This document shows positions 32,101 through 40,934 of a DNA stretch of 64,000 nucleotides, one piece after another. Origin of the DNA: Candidatus Allochristensenella caecavium (GTDB lineage Bacteria > Bacillota > Clostridia > Christensenellales > QAND01); NCBI GenBank assembly GCA_904397865.1, contig CAJFOS010000002.1, positions 62,001 through 126,000 of the forward strand. Direction: 5' to 3'. The notes beneath the pieces were generated by a model. The model did not search any database, had not been told where the DNA came from, and was given only the letters and a program-made list of their open reading frames with translations. Position 1 is the first letter of the stretch; every line of letters begins with the position of its first letter. Made by a program: the position numbers and the translations under genes.

Positions 32101-32763
32101 TTATATAGACGTGTTTGCCTGCTGCATAATTGCAACGCTGTTGCTTACACCCAGCCGGTCTGCACCCGCACGAAGCATCTGCATGGCCTGTTCATACGTA
32201 CGGATGCCGCCGGACGCCTTTATTTTCATTGTATCGCCAACCGTCCGGCGCATCAAGGCCACATCTTCCGCTTTTGCTCCGCAAGCGCCAAACCCGGTGG
32301 ATGTTTTAACAAAGGCAGCGCCTGCTTTTTGTGCACATAAGCAAGCTTGCACGATTTCTTCTTCATGCAACAAGCATGTTTCCAGGATAACCTTGACAAT
32401 AGCCGGACGCGCAGCTTCCACTACTGCGGCGATATCCGCGTGCACAGCCTGCCAATCTGCCTGTTTGGCGGCGCCGATATGCATGACCATATCGATTTCC
32501 AGCGCGCCATCTGCCACGGCTTGCCGCGTTTCCGCCACTTTGACCTGGGTGTGCATTGCACCCAGCGGAAAACCGACCACACAGCAAGCTTTTACATCAC
32601 TTCCCCGCAAAAGCGCGTGCGCCAGCGGCACATAGCAGCCATTGACACAGACGCTGGCAAACCCGTATGTCAGGGCCTGTTGACAAAGCGTGCGGATTTG
32701 TTCAGCCGTAGCTTCTGGCTTCAGCAAGGTATGGTCCATATATTTTGCAAGCCTATGCGTCAA
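32101..32763 (-). CDS. deoC: Deoxyribose-phosphate aldolase
   Basis: 220 residues; cleaves 2-deoxyribose 5-phosphate to glyceraldehyde 3-phosphate and acetaldehyde. Visible: KYMDHTLLKPEAT, VVGFPLGAMHTQVKVAE and the Schiff-base lysine in AFVKTSTGFGACGA. The start is TTG at 32763 behind GGGGAGGA, overlapping pdp by 11 bases; a longer frame has no ribosome binding site. Together with pdp it degrades deoxynucleosides. Confidence 0.95.
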   Translation of the reverse strand: MTHRLAKYMDHTLLKPEATAEQIRTLCQQALTYGFASVCVNGCYVPLAHALLRGSDVKACCVVGFPLGAMHTQVKVAETRQAVADGALEIDMVMHIGAAKQADWQAVHADIAAVVEAARPAIVKVILETCLLHEEEIVQACLCAQKAGAAFVKTSTGFGACGAKAEDVALMRRTVGDTMKIKASGGIRTYEQAMQMLRAGADRLGVSNSVAIMQQANTSI

Positions 32764-34093
32764 AAAAACGTTCCTCCCCTTCTGCACGTACCACACCGAA
32801 TACCAGCGGCACCGCAACCGGCTTGTGGTCCTGCATGACAATCGCCTGCAAAAAGCGATGTTCCGCCTGTTCTGCCTGCGCAGTATCGTTGAGATAAAAA
32901 TCTGCTAAGGGCTGCCCTTTTTCCACAAAATCACCAACGCGCACGTGCATTTGGATGCCCACCAGCGGGTCAATCACATCTTCTTTTTTCATCCGTCCCG
33001 CTCCCAGCATCTGTGCGGCCATCCCAATTTCGGCGGCCTGCATCCGCGCTACATAACCGCTTTGTGGCGCTACAACCGGATGGATAATAGATGCCTGTCC
33101 AAGGAGCGAAACATCCTCACAGACGCGCGCATCGCCGCCCTGGGCTTGAATCATGACCCGCATCTTCTCCAGGGCGTCCCCATTTCTCAGCGCCTGTTCC
33201 AGCATTGCGCGGGCCTGAACGCTTGTCTGTGCTTTGCCCGTCATGCGCAGCAGTTGTTCACCCAGCAGCAAGCATACTTCCCGCAGCGGGCTGTCCACAT
33301 GTCTGCCCTGCAAAATTTCAATCGCTTCCCGTACATCCAAGGCGTTTCCAATGCTGTTTCCCAGCGGCTGGTCCATATCCGTAACGATAGCGGCAATCCG
33401 TTTGCCCAGATGGGCGCCGATATCTACCATCGTACGCGCCAACGCAAACGAATCCTCCACTGTATGCATGAAGGCGCCGCTTCCCGTCTTCACATCCAGC
33501 ACGATTACGTCTGTGCCGGCGGCGAGCTTCTTGCTCATCACAGAGGAAGCAATCAACGGCAACGATTCCACAGTCCCCGTCACATCGCGCAGTGCGTACA
33601 GCTTTTTATCTGCCGGTGCAAGTGCCTGCGTCTGCCCAACGATAGCCGCGCCGTTATCCCGTACCAGCTGCACCAGTGTTTCCGGGGAAATTTCAACCCG
33701 ATAACCGGGAATGGACTCCAATTTATCTAGCGTGCCGCCGGTGTGCCCCAAGCCGCGACCGGACATCTTGGCCATTTTCAAGCCGCAGGCCGCGGCCAGC
33801 GGCACTAAAATCAGCGTTGTCGTATCCCCTACGCCGCCGGTAGAATGTTTATCGCACACCACGTCCCCAACGGCCGATAAGTCAACTGTCTGGCCACTAT
33901 GGGTCATAGCATCGGTCAAATCCGCAGTTTCCTGCGCATCCATTCCTTTGAGCACAATGGCCATTAACAGCGCCGCCGCCTGATAATCCGGAATTTCACC
34001 GCGTGTAAAACCCTGTACAAAATCATCGATTTCCTGCCGGCTCAATGCGTGACCATCGCGTTTTTTAGCGATGATATCCACCATTTGCATCAT
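32753..34093 (-). CDS. pdp: Pyrimidine-nucleoside phosphorylase
   Basis: 446 residues; phosphorolysis of uridine, deoxyuridine and thymidine. Motifs: KRDGHALSRQEIDDFVQGF, DKHSTGGVGDTTTLILVPL (phosphate site) and MSGRGLGHTGGTLDKLESIP. Three in-frame ATGs (34093, 34090, 34084) follow AGGAGG; the middle one has the best spacing but all give the same domain. The next gene is deoC, which completes the catabolic route. Confidence 0.95.
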   Translation of the reverse strand: MMQMVDIIAKKRDGHALSRQEIDDFVQGFTRGEIPDYQAAALLMAIVLKGMDAQETADLTDAMTHSGQTVDLSAVGDVVCDKHSTGGVGDTTTLILVPLAAACGLKMAKMSGRGLGHTGGTLDKLESIPGYRVEISPETLVQLVRDNGAAIVGQTQALAPADKKLYALRDVTGTVESLPLIASSVMSKKLAAGTDVIVLDVKTGSGAFMHTVEDSFALARTMVDIGAHLGKRIAAIVTDMDQPLGNSIGNALDVREAIEILQGRHVDSPLREVCLLLGEQLLRMTGKAQTSVQARAMLEQALRNGDALEKMRVMIQAQGGDARVCEDVSLLGQASIIHPVVAPQSGYVARMQAAEIGMAAQMLGAGRMKKEDVIDPLVGIQMHVRVGDFVEKGQPLADFYLNDTAQAEQAEHRFLQAIVMQDHKPVAVPLVFGVVRAEGEERFFDA

Positions 34094-34105
34094 TCTTTCC
34101 TCCTT

Positions 34106-35452
34106 TTAGGGAGACTGCACCAATCCCGGGTTAGCAATCAGCGCTTTCCGTAGGATGATATGACCGCTGATACTATCCACATTCTTTCCTTCATTGAGAA
34201 ACAAAACCTGACGGATATCCGCCCGTTGTGTAACCGCATTGACAATTGCATAAACCAACTGCCGTTCTTCCTGCTCGGTCAAATCCTGACAGGCTGTATA
34301 AAAATCATCCGAAAAGTTCAGTGCTATCAAATCTCCATCTCTGACATAGGAGAGAATCAGGCTTGCGTCCACCTCTTCAGGAACGACGGCTTTATAATCA
34401 GTCGGGTCCTCTTCCAGCAGGCCGCGCAGCGTTTCCTGCACAGGCGCCAGTAAAGACCCCGCGTTTTCCCAGGGAATTGTCCGTTCGCCCATAATCAGCC
34501 CATCGCCCTGTTGCGGTGCAAAATACAGCTGAACCGTGGCGCCTTGTACGCGCTGCACAGATTCCATCGTATAATACCGTTCCAAATTCATGCCGTCCAT
34601 CTGTTCCGGCAGCTGTCCGTCTGCGTAAATCCAGACCTGTTTCGCTGTGGGCACATTATAGAGCATGCTCAATGCCAGTGCTGCATAATCCACGGCCGAA
34701 AGCGCCACCCCTGTTTCCAATTGCAGATACAGGCTGATTCTTTCCCCTTCTTGGATAAAACTGCTCAACCGTATGCCGCTGGCAAATGGATTATACAGCG
34801 TATCCATCCCCGTTGGTGTACCCAGGCCCGCAAATATCGTTTCCACTATGTTTTGTTTTTCCGGTACGACTTTGGGGGTCGGCACTGCATAGCGGCTGTT
34901 TTGATTGGGGTAATAGAGCAGAAGCGCCACCGTATGCTCCTCAAGGGTATTATCAATCCATTCCATGCCGTTAACGCCCGGCGGAATGGCATCATCTTGG
35001 GTCAGGACAATATATTGCACGTCGGCGAACGCTTTGAGGGTTTGTCCGCATGCTCGCCGCAGTGTAAGGATTTCCTCGGTTTCAACCTCTTGATGAAACG
35101 ATACATCCACATAGGCCACATTTTGTACAATCAACACGCTGTTCAATTCCGTTCCCCGCGGGGCAACGGGCAAGGCCGTTCCCTCCGGGCCGGCAATGAG
35201 CCGTTCCAGAATAACGTATTCAGCGCTCAGCCCTTCCGGTACATCCATCTCGCGCGTCTCTGCAATCAGGTGCCCATCCGCATCCTGAAAATACAGGGCG
35301 GCACGCACGCTGCTCTGCAAAGGCGGAAACTGTAAGTTGACCTGTGGCGTTTGTTCTTGCTCTACCTGGGCGCCGCAGCCACCGAGCACAACCGACACCA
35401 CTAGCAACAAGGTCAACATCCAGCTAGATTTGCGGGTATAACAAGTTCCCAA
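34106..35452 (-). CDS. Lipoprotein with two GerMN-type domains
   Basis: 448 residues: signal MLTLLLVVSVVL, lipobox GGC, then two similar GerMN-type modules (about residues 45-170 and 190-300) and a C-terminal region. GerMN-typical strings are AEYVILERLIAGPEG, VAYVDVSFHQEV and LALSMLYNVPTAKQVWIYAD. The start is TTG at 35452 with GGAGG nine bases upstream, and the gene overlaps the preceding GerMN gene by 29 bases. The product is exported and lipid anchored. It may act with the two-component system upstream, as LpqB does with MtrB in actinobacteria. That role is inference. Confidence 0.85.
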   Translation of the reverse strand: MGTCYTRKSSWMLTLLLVVSVVLGGCGAQVEQEQTPQVNLQFPPLQSSVRAALYFQDADGHLIAETREMDVPEGLSAEYVILERLIAGPEGTALPVAPRGTELNSVLIVQNVAYVDVSFHQEVETEEILTLRRACGQTLKAFADVQYIVLTQDDAIPPGVNGMEWIDNTLEEHTVALLLYYPNQNSRYAVPTPKVVPEKQNIVETIFAGLGTPTGMDTLYNPFASGIRLSSFIQEGERISLYLQLETGVALSAVDYAALALSMLYNVPTAKQVWIYADGQLPEQMDGMNLERYYTMESVQRVQGATVQLYFAPQQGDGLIMGERTIPWENAGSLLAPVQETLRGLLEEDPTDYKAVVPEEVDASLILSYVRDGDLIALNFSDDFYTACQDLTEQEERQLVYAIVNAVTQRADIRQVLFLNEGKNVDSISGHIILRKALIANPGLVQSP

Positions 35453-36383
35453 TGCTGCCGCCCTCCACTCTCCAAATGCCGGATTCCTGCCGTACTTCTA
35501 CCGGCTGATTGAACTTTTGCACCGTTCGTCCATCTTGCCCTTCCAGGGCGACATCGACATACACCGTTGCGGACTGCCCGTCTGCGCTAATCACGGTTTG
35601 CGTAACGACATATCGCTGCAACACGGCGTTACTCTGTTTGAATTGATTTTGAATTTCCTGTTCGGACGGCCGGTTTTCTCCGCCTGCCAGCATACGCCGC
35701 ATCCGTGTAGCGTTCTGTTCCAAAGCTCCTTCAAACAAAATCTGCACGGCGGTATCCGGTGTGAACACGAGCTCGTTATTCCGGCTCAGCGGTTCCAGCA
35801 ATGCATCCGCCTGTTCTGTAAAACCGACCTGGCCGCGCGTGGGCCTTGCCCCACGCGTCCTTATGTCACTTGTGATTAAAATCTGCACTTGCTGGTACTC
35901 ATCGCTGTGCGTCAATGTGTTGACCACTGCGTACAGGGCCAACTGTTTGCGATGAGCCAGGGCTTGCGCATCCAGATTGGCCCACGCTGCAGGCGTTTGG
36001 ATAAACGCCTCGGACAACGTCACATAAAGCACTTCATTTTCGCTGTACACCTCACCTACCTGCGTGCCCTCCGGCAACGCCGCGGCCAAATCCAATCCGC
36101 TTTCCGGCTGTTGGGCCAGTTCCCGCAGCAACACCTGCTGCCTGCTTTCCGAACTCTGTATACGCGCGCGGCGGGTGTAACCTGCCAACGCATTCTCGTT
36201 TTCAATGGGATAATAGAGCGTCAGCGTATCCGTCTGGCTTCCGCCCGCCGTAGTCATGGGATTGATGGCGGGCATATATTCGGATTCCGGCGCGGATTCG
36301 CTGATGCCTGCACAGGCAGTCGGCAGACAGGCCAGTACAACGGCCAGAAAAATGGCCATCCATCGCTTGATTCGTACTCTCAT
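35424..36383 (-). CDS. Lipoprotein with GerMN domain
   Basis: 319 residues: basic start MRVRIKRWMAIFLAVVLACL and lipobox PTAC, so exported and lipidated. A GerMN domain covers about residues 45-185 (TLTLYYPIENENALAGYTRR, EVLYVTLSEAFIQTP, LYAVVNTLTHSDEYQQVQIL). The C-terminal 110 residues (about 205-319) are a second beta-rich domain. The ATG at 36383 overlaps the kinase stop (ATGA) behind GGGGG. This is the direct neighbour of the kinase and thus the best LpqB analogue of the pair. Confidence 0.85.
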   Translation of the reverse strand: MRVRIKRWMAIFLAVVLACLPTACAGISESAPESEYMPAINPMTTAGGSQTDTLTLYYPIENENALAGYTRRARIQSSESRQQVLLRELAQQPESGLDLAAALPEGTQVGEVYSENEVLYVTLSEAFIQTPAAWANLDAQALAHRKQLALYAVVNTLTHSDEYQQVQILITSDIRTRGARPTRGQVGFTEQADALLEPLSRNNELVFTPDTAVQILFEGALEQNATRMRRMLAGGENRPSEQEIQNQFKQSNAVLQRYVVTQTVISADGQSATVYVDVALEGQDGRTVQKFNQPVEVRQESGIWRVEGGSIGNLLYPQI

Positions 36384-37828
36384 CCTTCCAACCCCCATTG
36401 TGGTACACGCATCGTAAAAATCGAGCCTTTATTCTCTTCGCTTTCGAGCATGATATCTCCGCCGTGCAGGCGGCAAATCTGCTGTACAATGGAAAGGCCC
36501 AAACCCGTACCGCCTGTTTCACGCGAACGGGCTTTATCCACCCGATAAAAACGTTCGAAAATTTTGGCCTGGTCATCCTTGGGAATCCCGATGCCCGTAT
36601 CGGCAACGTGGATGGCCACCCATTGTTCCTGTACATCCACCGAAATCGTGACGCTGCCGCCTTGCGGTGTGTATTTGATGCCGTTGGAAATCAGGTTAAT
36701 CAGGGCTGTTGTCATCTTAATCCGGTCGCATTGCAGGCGGATGACCGTCGGCAAAACAATCAGCGCCACCCCTTTTTCGTCCGCGATGGGCTGCAACGTT
36801 TTCACCGCTTCTTCGATGATATCGCTCACGGGTTGATTGGTATATCGCATCGCCACACTGCTGCGTTCGGTTTGTGCCAATTCGAGCAGGTCGCTCAACA
36901 GGGAGTTGGAACGGTCAATCTGCTCGTTGATATCATTGAGAAACTCCTTATACATTTCTTCCGGCACATTCTCCTGATACAAAAGCGACTCGGTCAAAAT
37001 CTTGATGGCACTCATCGGCGTTTTCAGTTCATGCGACGCGTTGGATACAAATTCACTGCGCTGGCGGTCAATGCTGGCCAATTGTTCGCTCATGCGATTG
37101 AAGGTGCGGCCCATTTCCGCAATCTCGCTTGCACCGGTTACGCGCACACGGGCCTCGAAATCGCCATGGCTCATCCGCCGAATGGCGCTTGTCATTTGGG
37201 TAATAGGCATAGAAATCCAACGCGAGATAAAAATACTGGCCACTACCAGAATTACAAGGATGCACACCGACACCACTGTGAACTTCGTCATAACAGAATG
37301 GGTCAAATCCACCACATCCTGCATTGGCAGGCTGACCAGGAGGATGCCCACTTCGCGCGATTGATGCACGATGGAAGCCGTATAATAGACCACCCAGGTT
37401 TTGCCTATGCCCAATAACGAGGGGTTGCCAGTATTGACACGGTGATATCCATAAGAGGCATTGGTTTTTCCCTGACGCACATCCTCAACCTCCGGATGCC
37501 GCAGCAGCCGTCCGTTCAGTTCCGCGTGCGTGTCGCACAGCACGATGCCGTCCATATCCAGCACCAGAATGCGGCCGCCCAGTTCCTGCGCAGCGGAAAC
37601 GGACTGCACATAAAGGTCCGATGCATCCCTGTTGGCCGTATAGGAGGCCAGGCGAGCCGCCACGTTTTCCACTTGTTCGGATTGTGTAGTGGTACGCTGG
37701 GAAATCAAAAAGTTCCCAACCAGTTGATTGACCGTTAGGAACACAAAGAAGAACGCTAATGCGAACAATAGCGTATAGAGGACGACAATCCGTCCGCGTA
37801 TGGTACCAAAGATTTTACCGCCCCGCAA
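36380..37828 (-). CDS. Sensor histidine kinase
   Basis: 482 residues: TM1 (about 13-33), an extracytoplasmic sensor (34-180) with MDGIVLCDTHAELNGRLL, TM2 (about 181-203), HAMP (204-256), the phospho-acceptor His266 in SNASHELKTPMSAIKI, and an HATPase with LINLISNGIKYTPQGG and RETGGTGLGLSIVQQI. This is the ResE/PhoR/WalK layout. The start is TTG at 37828 inside the end of the response regulator gene, behind GGAGTGGG. The signal it senses is not known; the sensor domain and the two GerMN lipoproteins downstream point to an envelope cue. Confidence 0.94.
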   Translation of the reverse strand: MRGGKIFGTIRGRIVVLYTLLFALAFFFVFLTVNQLVGNFLISQRTTTQSEQVENVAARLASYTANRDASDLYVQSVSAAQELGGRILVLDMDGIVLCDTHAELNGRLLRHPEVEDVRQGKTNASYGYHRVNTGNPSLLGIGKTWVVYYTASIVHQSREVGILLVSLPMQDVVDLTHSVMTKFTVVSVCILVILVVASIFISRWISMPITQMTSAIRRMSHGDFEARVRVTGASEIAEMGRTFNRMSEQLASIDRQRSEFVSNASHELKTPMSAIKILTESLLYQENVPEEMYKEFLNDINEQIDRSNSLLSDLLELAQTERSSVAMRYTNQPVSDIIEEAVKTLQPIADEKGVALIVLPTVIRLQCDRIKMTTALINLISNGIKYTPQGGSVTISVDVQEQWVAIHVADTGIGIPKDDQAKIFERFYRVDKARSRETGGTGLGLSIVQQICRLHGGDIMLESEENKGSIFTMRVPQWGLEG

Positions 37829-38513
37829 AATAATATCCCACTCCCCATTTGGTTAAGATATATTCCGGATGCGCGCTGTCCCGTTCCAACTTCTCGCGCA
37901 GGCGGCGGATATGCACATCCACTGTGCGCAGGTCATATACGTTTTCTTCTCCCCGCTCGTTTTTCCACAGCGCATCATGCAAATCTTCACGTGAGAACAC
38001 CCGACCGATGTGGCTGGCCATTGTCCAAAGCAGGTTGAATTCCTTGGCCGTCAGATTGATTTCTTTTCCATCACGCTGTACGCTGCGCGCCGCAGGGTCA
38101 ATCACAAGCCCGCGCACCTGCAGGGGCTTGGCCGTTGTATTCTGTTTGTGCGCCGTCCGCCGCAATACGGATTTAATCCGGGCCTTGACTTCCAAGATAT
38201 TGAACGGTTTGACCATATAATCATCCGCCCCGTATTCAAAACCCAATATCTTGTCCATATCTTCACCGCGCGCCGTCAGCATAATGACCGGCAAATCCGA
38301 CGTTTCCCGAATTTTTTGCAGCACGTCTGTTCCACTGATTTTGGGCAGCATGACGTCCAGCAAGACCAAATCGTAATGCTGATGGTCAATCTGTTCCAAT
38401 GCGGCTTGGCCATCCAGTGCCTCATCCACCAGATACCCATCCTGTTCGAGTGCAAATCGCAACCCTTTCAAAATCATTGGTTCATCATCGACTGCCAAAA
38501 TCCGGTATGCCAT
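37815..38513 (-). CDS. OmpR-family response regulator
   Basis: 232 residues: receiver domain with VDDEP, phospho-acceptor Asp53 in LVLLDVMLPK and the switch lysine in YMVKPF; then a winged-helix DNA-binding domain (INLTAKEFNLLWTMASHIG, VDVHIRRLREKLE). The ATG at 38513 is eight bases after AAGGAG; one codon upstream is an alternative. It is the first gene of the run that ends at the MBL-fold hydrolase. A TATAAT sits at 38569-38574 upstream. Confidence 0.95.
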   Translation of the reverse strand: MAYRILAVDDEPMILKGLRFALEQDGYLVDEALDGQAALEQIDHQHYDLVLLDVMLPKISGTDVLQKIRETSDLPVIMLTARGEDMDKILGFEYGADDYMVKPFNILEVKARIKSVLRRTAHKQNTTAKPLQVRGLVIDPAARSVQRDGKEINLTAKEFNLLWTMASHIGRVFSREDLHDALWKNERGEENVYDLRTVDVHIRRLREKLERDSAHPEYILTKWGVGYYFAGR

Positions 38514-38606
38514 CATTTCTCTCCTTACAGCATGTATGTCCTTTTTAAATAAACGCTATGGTTGTTGTATTATAGCATAAAAACGGCGTTGAAAAAAATG
38601 GGCCTT

Positions 38607-39005
38607 TTATTGTTCTTCAATGATTATAGTCATATCCGTTTGCACAACCTGCGCCATCTGCTCCTGATTGAGCACGGCACGTTCCGTCGGTCCACCGGCA
38701 AGCATCAGCGCATCCGCCACCGTCTGCCCTTTTGTCAGTGTATAACGGCCAGGTTTATATACCGCGCCCTTGATTTCCACATAAACCGTGAGTGATTCCG
38801 GATATGGCGTTGCTATGGATGAGGCCGACGGCGTCAAAGAAGGAGTGACAGTCGATACGGCGTTGTTTTGCGGTGCCGATTGTGTCCGTGCGCGCAACTG
38901 CAGGAACAGATAACCCAACACGGCGAGCAGCACCAAGGCCAAGGCAAGCAGTACCATTTTTCGCATATCCGGTGCAGTTTGCCTTTTCTCATCCTTTTTC
39001 TGCAT
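38607..39005 (-). CDS. Membrane-anchored SLBB-domain protein
   Basis: 132 residues: transmembrane helix (about 19-38), a Ser/Thr/Pro-rich linker, then one SLBB-type module (YVEIKGAVYKPGRYTLTKGQ, VADALMLAGGPTERAVLNQE). That module is the one found at the start of ComEA and in polysaccharide export proteins. The DNA-binding helix-hairpin-helix of ComEA is absent. Start at 39005 follows AGAGG. It is divergent from dacF, and the -10 elements of the two promoters overlap. Function unknown; possibly a surface glycan-binding anchor. Confidence 0.75.
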   Translation of the reverse strand: MQKKDEKRQTAPDMRKMVLLALALVLLAVLGYLFLQLRARTQSAPQNNAVSTVTPSLTPSASSIATPYPESLTVYVEIKGAVYKPGRYTLTKGQTVADALMLAGGPTERAVLNQEQMAQVVQTDMTIIIEEQ

Positions 39006-39031
39006 AATTCTGCCTCTTTCGTATAAAAGCA

Positions 39032-39060
39032 TGGACATTTTCTTCTTTTTTATATTATAC
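39032..39060 (+). promoter_or_regulatory. Likely dacF promoter implying a leaderless transcript
   Basis: -35 TGGACA (39032-39037) and -10 TTATAC (39055-39060) with a 17-base spacer predict a start at about 39066-39068. The dacF ATG is at 39069 and has no ribosome binding site, so the mRNA may be leaderless. On the other strand a TATAAT at 39054-39059 overlaps this -10. Confidence 0.5.
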
Positions 39061-39068
39061 TTATCGGT

Positions 39069-40520
39069 ATGGATAAGCAACTTTTTTCAAAATGGATCGC
39101 GCGCGCATGCGCGTTGCTGATGATTGGTGCAAGCGTGTTGGGGGTTTCGCCTGCGGCACACGCTGCCACAGAAGCGCCTACGTCGGATGTCGATGCTTAT
39201 GTTTTAGCCGATTTTGATACGGGGGAGATTCTTTTATCCAAGGATGCGGATAAGCGCCTTGAACCGGCCAGCACGACAAAATTAATGACTGCGCTATTGT
39301 TGGTGGAAAACAAATCCGATTTGTCTGAAAAAGTGACGGTGGGCGCAGAGGTAAACCCATTCCCTAAGGGTTCCAGCCTGATGGGGCTGGAAGAGCATGA
39401 AACCCTTTCATTGATGGACCTTCTCTACGGCGCCATGCTTCCATCCGGCAACGATGCTGCCGCCGCTATCGCAGTAGCGGTGGGCGGTGATATGGATCAT
39501 TTTATCGAAATGATGAACCAGCGTGCGCAGGAACTGGGCATGACGGGTACGCATTATGTCAATCCACATGGGTTGACGACCAGAGAAGAGGATGAAGAAC
39601 ACTATACGACTGCGGCGGATATGCGCCTGCTAACGATTGCGGCTCTATCCAATGAAACGATTGCAAAAGTGCTCAAAACACCTTCTTACCAGACCAGTCC
39701 GACCAACAAACACCCCAATGGTTTTGCTTTGCAGACCACGAACAAATTGATTTCTGAAAAGGAAAATGACCAGCAGTATAATTATCGTTATGCTATTGGC
39801 GGTAAAACCGGCGTAACGACGGCTGCCGGCGGATGTTTGTGCGCAGCGGCGGAAAAGGGGGACCGGAAGTTGGTGGCCGTCATCCTGGGCGACCACAGTC
39901 TCAAAGGGACGCAGAAATATTACAAGCGTTGGACAGATTCCGCGGCGTTCTTTGATTATGGATTTACCTTGCAGCGCGTGGATTTGACGGAAAAGGTAAA
40001 AGCCGTATCCCTTACCGGCACGCCTCCCGGTTCGGAAAAAGACGTGCAGCTCGTCCCGCAGTATGATACGGATGCCATTGCAAAGTGGGTGGATAGCGAT
40101 ACTGCGGCAACCTTGGGTGCAGCTGACGCACAGGTGACGGCCAGTATCGAATGGGATGAAAGCCTAGCTTCACCCGCACCGGAAGGAAATGTGCTTGGAC
40201 AGGTTGTTTATAAAATTGGCGATACAGAAATCTATCGTTGTAATGTGACGCAAAAGGTGGAGGCCAAACAAACGCCGGCCAGCGATGGCGAAGGCGGAGC
40301 CAATGTATTTCTCATCATCTTGCTGGTGGTTGTGGGCCTTTTGCTGCTGTTGTTGATTTTGCGCATGGTATTGGTAGCCCAGCAGCGCAAACGGGCCCGG
40401 ATGCGGCGGCGTTCTCGTTATCTGGATGAAGGGCCACGGCGCAACAATTTGCGTGGGCGGCGGTTGCCGGACCCCTATGATTTGGGGCGGCAGCGTGACC
40501 GACATCACCGGTATCGTTAA
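39069..40520 (+). CDS. dacF: D-alanyl-D-alanine carboxypeptidase (DacF-type penicillin-binding protein)
   Basis: 483 residues: signal peptide (about 1-32, ending AAHA), serine peptidase domain with S68-T-T-K71 (SxxK), S126-G-N128 (SxN) and KTGVTTAAGG (KTG), a C-terminal beta domain, and a second transmembrane anchor (about 415-440) followed by a very basic Arg-rich tail. It trims the terminal D-Ala from peptidoglycan stem peptides outside the membrane. The signal peptide supports the ATG at 39069 even though no ribosome binding site is present. A terminator follows. Confidence 0.93.
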   Translation: MDKQLFSKWIARACALLMIGASVLGVSPAAHAATEAPTSDVDAYVLADFDTGEILLSKDADKRLEPASTTKLMTALLLVENKSDLSEKVTVGAEVNPFPKGSSLMGLEEHETLSLMDLLYGAMLPSGNDAAAAIAVAVGGDMDHFIEMMNQRAQELGMTGTHYVNPHGLTTREEDEEHYTTAADMRLLTIAALSNETIAKVLKTPSYQTSPTNKHPNGFALQTTNKLISEKENDQQYNYRYAIGGKTGVTTAAGGCLCAAAEKGDRKLVAVILGDHSLKGTQKYYKRWTDSAAFFDYGFTLQRVDLTEKVKAVSLTGTPPGSEKDVQLVPQYDTDAIAKWVDSDTAATLGAADAQVTASIEWDESLASPAPEGNVLGQVVYKIGDTEIYRCNVTQKVEAKQTPASDGEGGANVFLIILLVVVGLLLLLLILRMVLVAQQRKRARMRRRSRYLDEGPRRNNLRGRRLPDPYDLGRQRDRHHRYR

Positions 40521-40535
40521 GCGTGGACGAAATGA

Positions 40536-40570
40536 AAAAGGGACAAGCATGAAGATGCTTGTCCCTTTTC
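40536..40570. terminator. Bidirectional terminator between dacF and rsfS
   Basis: A long perfect stem AAAAGGGACAAGCAT with ATGCTTGTCCCTTTT, GAAG loop. Confidence 0.93.
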
Positions 40571-40574
40571 TTGT

Positions 40575-40934
40575 TTATTTTACAGGTGCATAAACCGTGG
40601 TGTTCGTTCCATCGTTCCATAGACGTTCCAGGTTGTAAAAGGCACGCTCCTCCTGGTGAAAGAGATGCACAATCACATCGCCCAAGTCCATGACCACCCA
40701 CCGTCCGGCACGATATCCATCCAACCGGACAGCATTCAGCCCGCGTTTTTTCAGCATTTCCAGCACTTCATCACACATCGCATGGACTTGCAGCGGGTTT
40801 TGGCCACTGGCAACAACAAAGCAATCGGCCAGAATGGATAAGCCCGTTAAGTCAATAATCTGAATGTCCTCCGCTTTTTTGGCATCCAGGGATTGCGCAA
40901 CGGCAAGGGCCAGTTCGTGCGCTTGTTCGGTCAT
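40575..40934 (-). CDS. rsfS: Ribosomal silencing factor RsfS
   Basis: 119 residues with the RsfS core: QIIDLTGLSILADCFVVASG, GYRAGRWVVMDLGDVIVHLF and FYNLERLW. It binds ribosomal protein uL14 and blocks subunit joining when nutrients are scarce. It overlaps yqeK by four bases (ATGA). Order nadD-yqeK-rsfS is conserved in Firmicutes. Confidence 0.95.
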   Translation of the reverse strand: MTEQAHELALAVAQSLDAKKAEDIQIIDLTGLSILADCFVVASGQNPLQVHAMCDEVLEMLKKRGLNAVRLDGYRAGRWVVMDLGDVIVHLFHQEERAFYNLERLWNDGTNTTVYAPVK

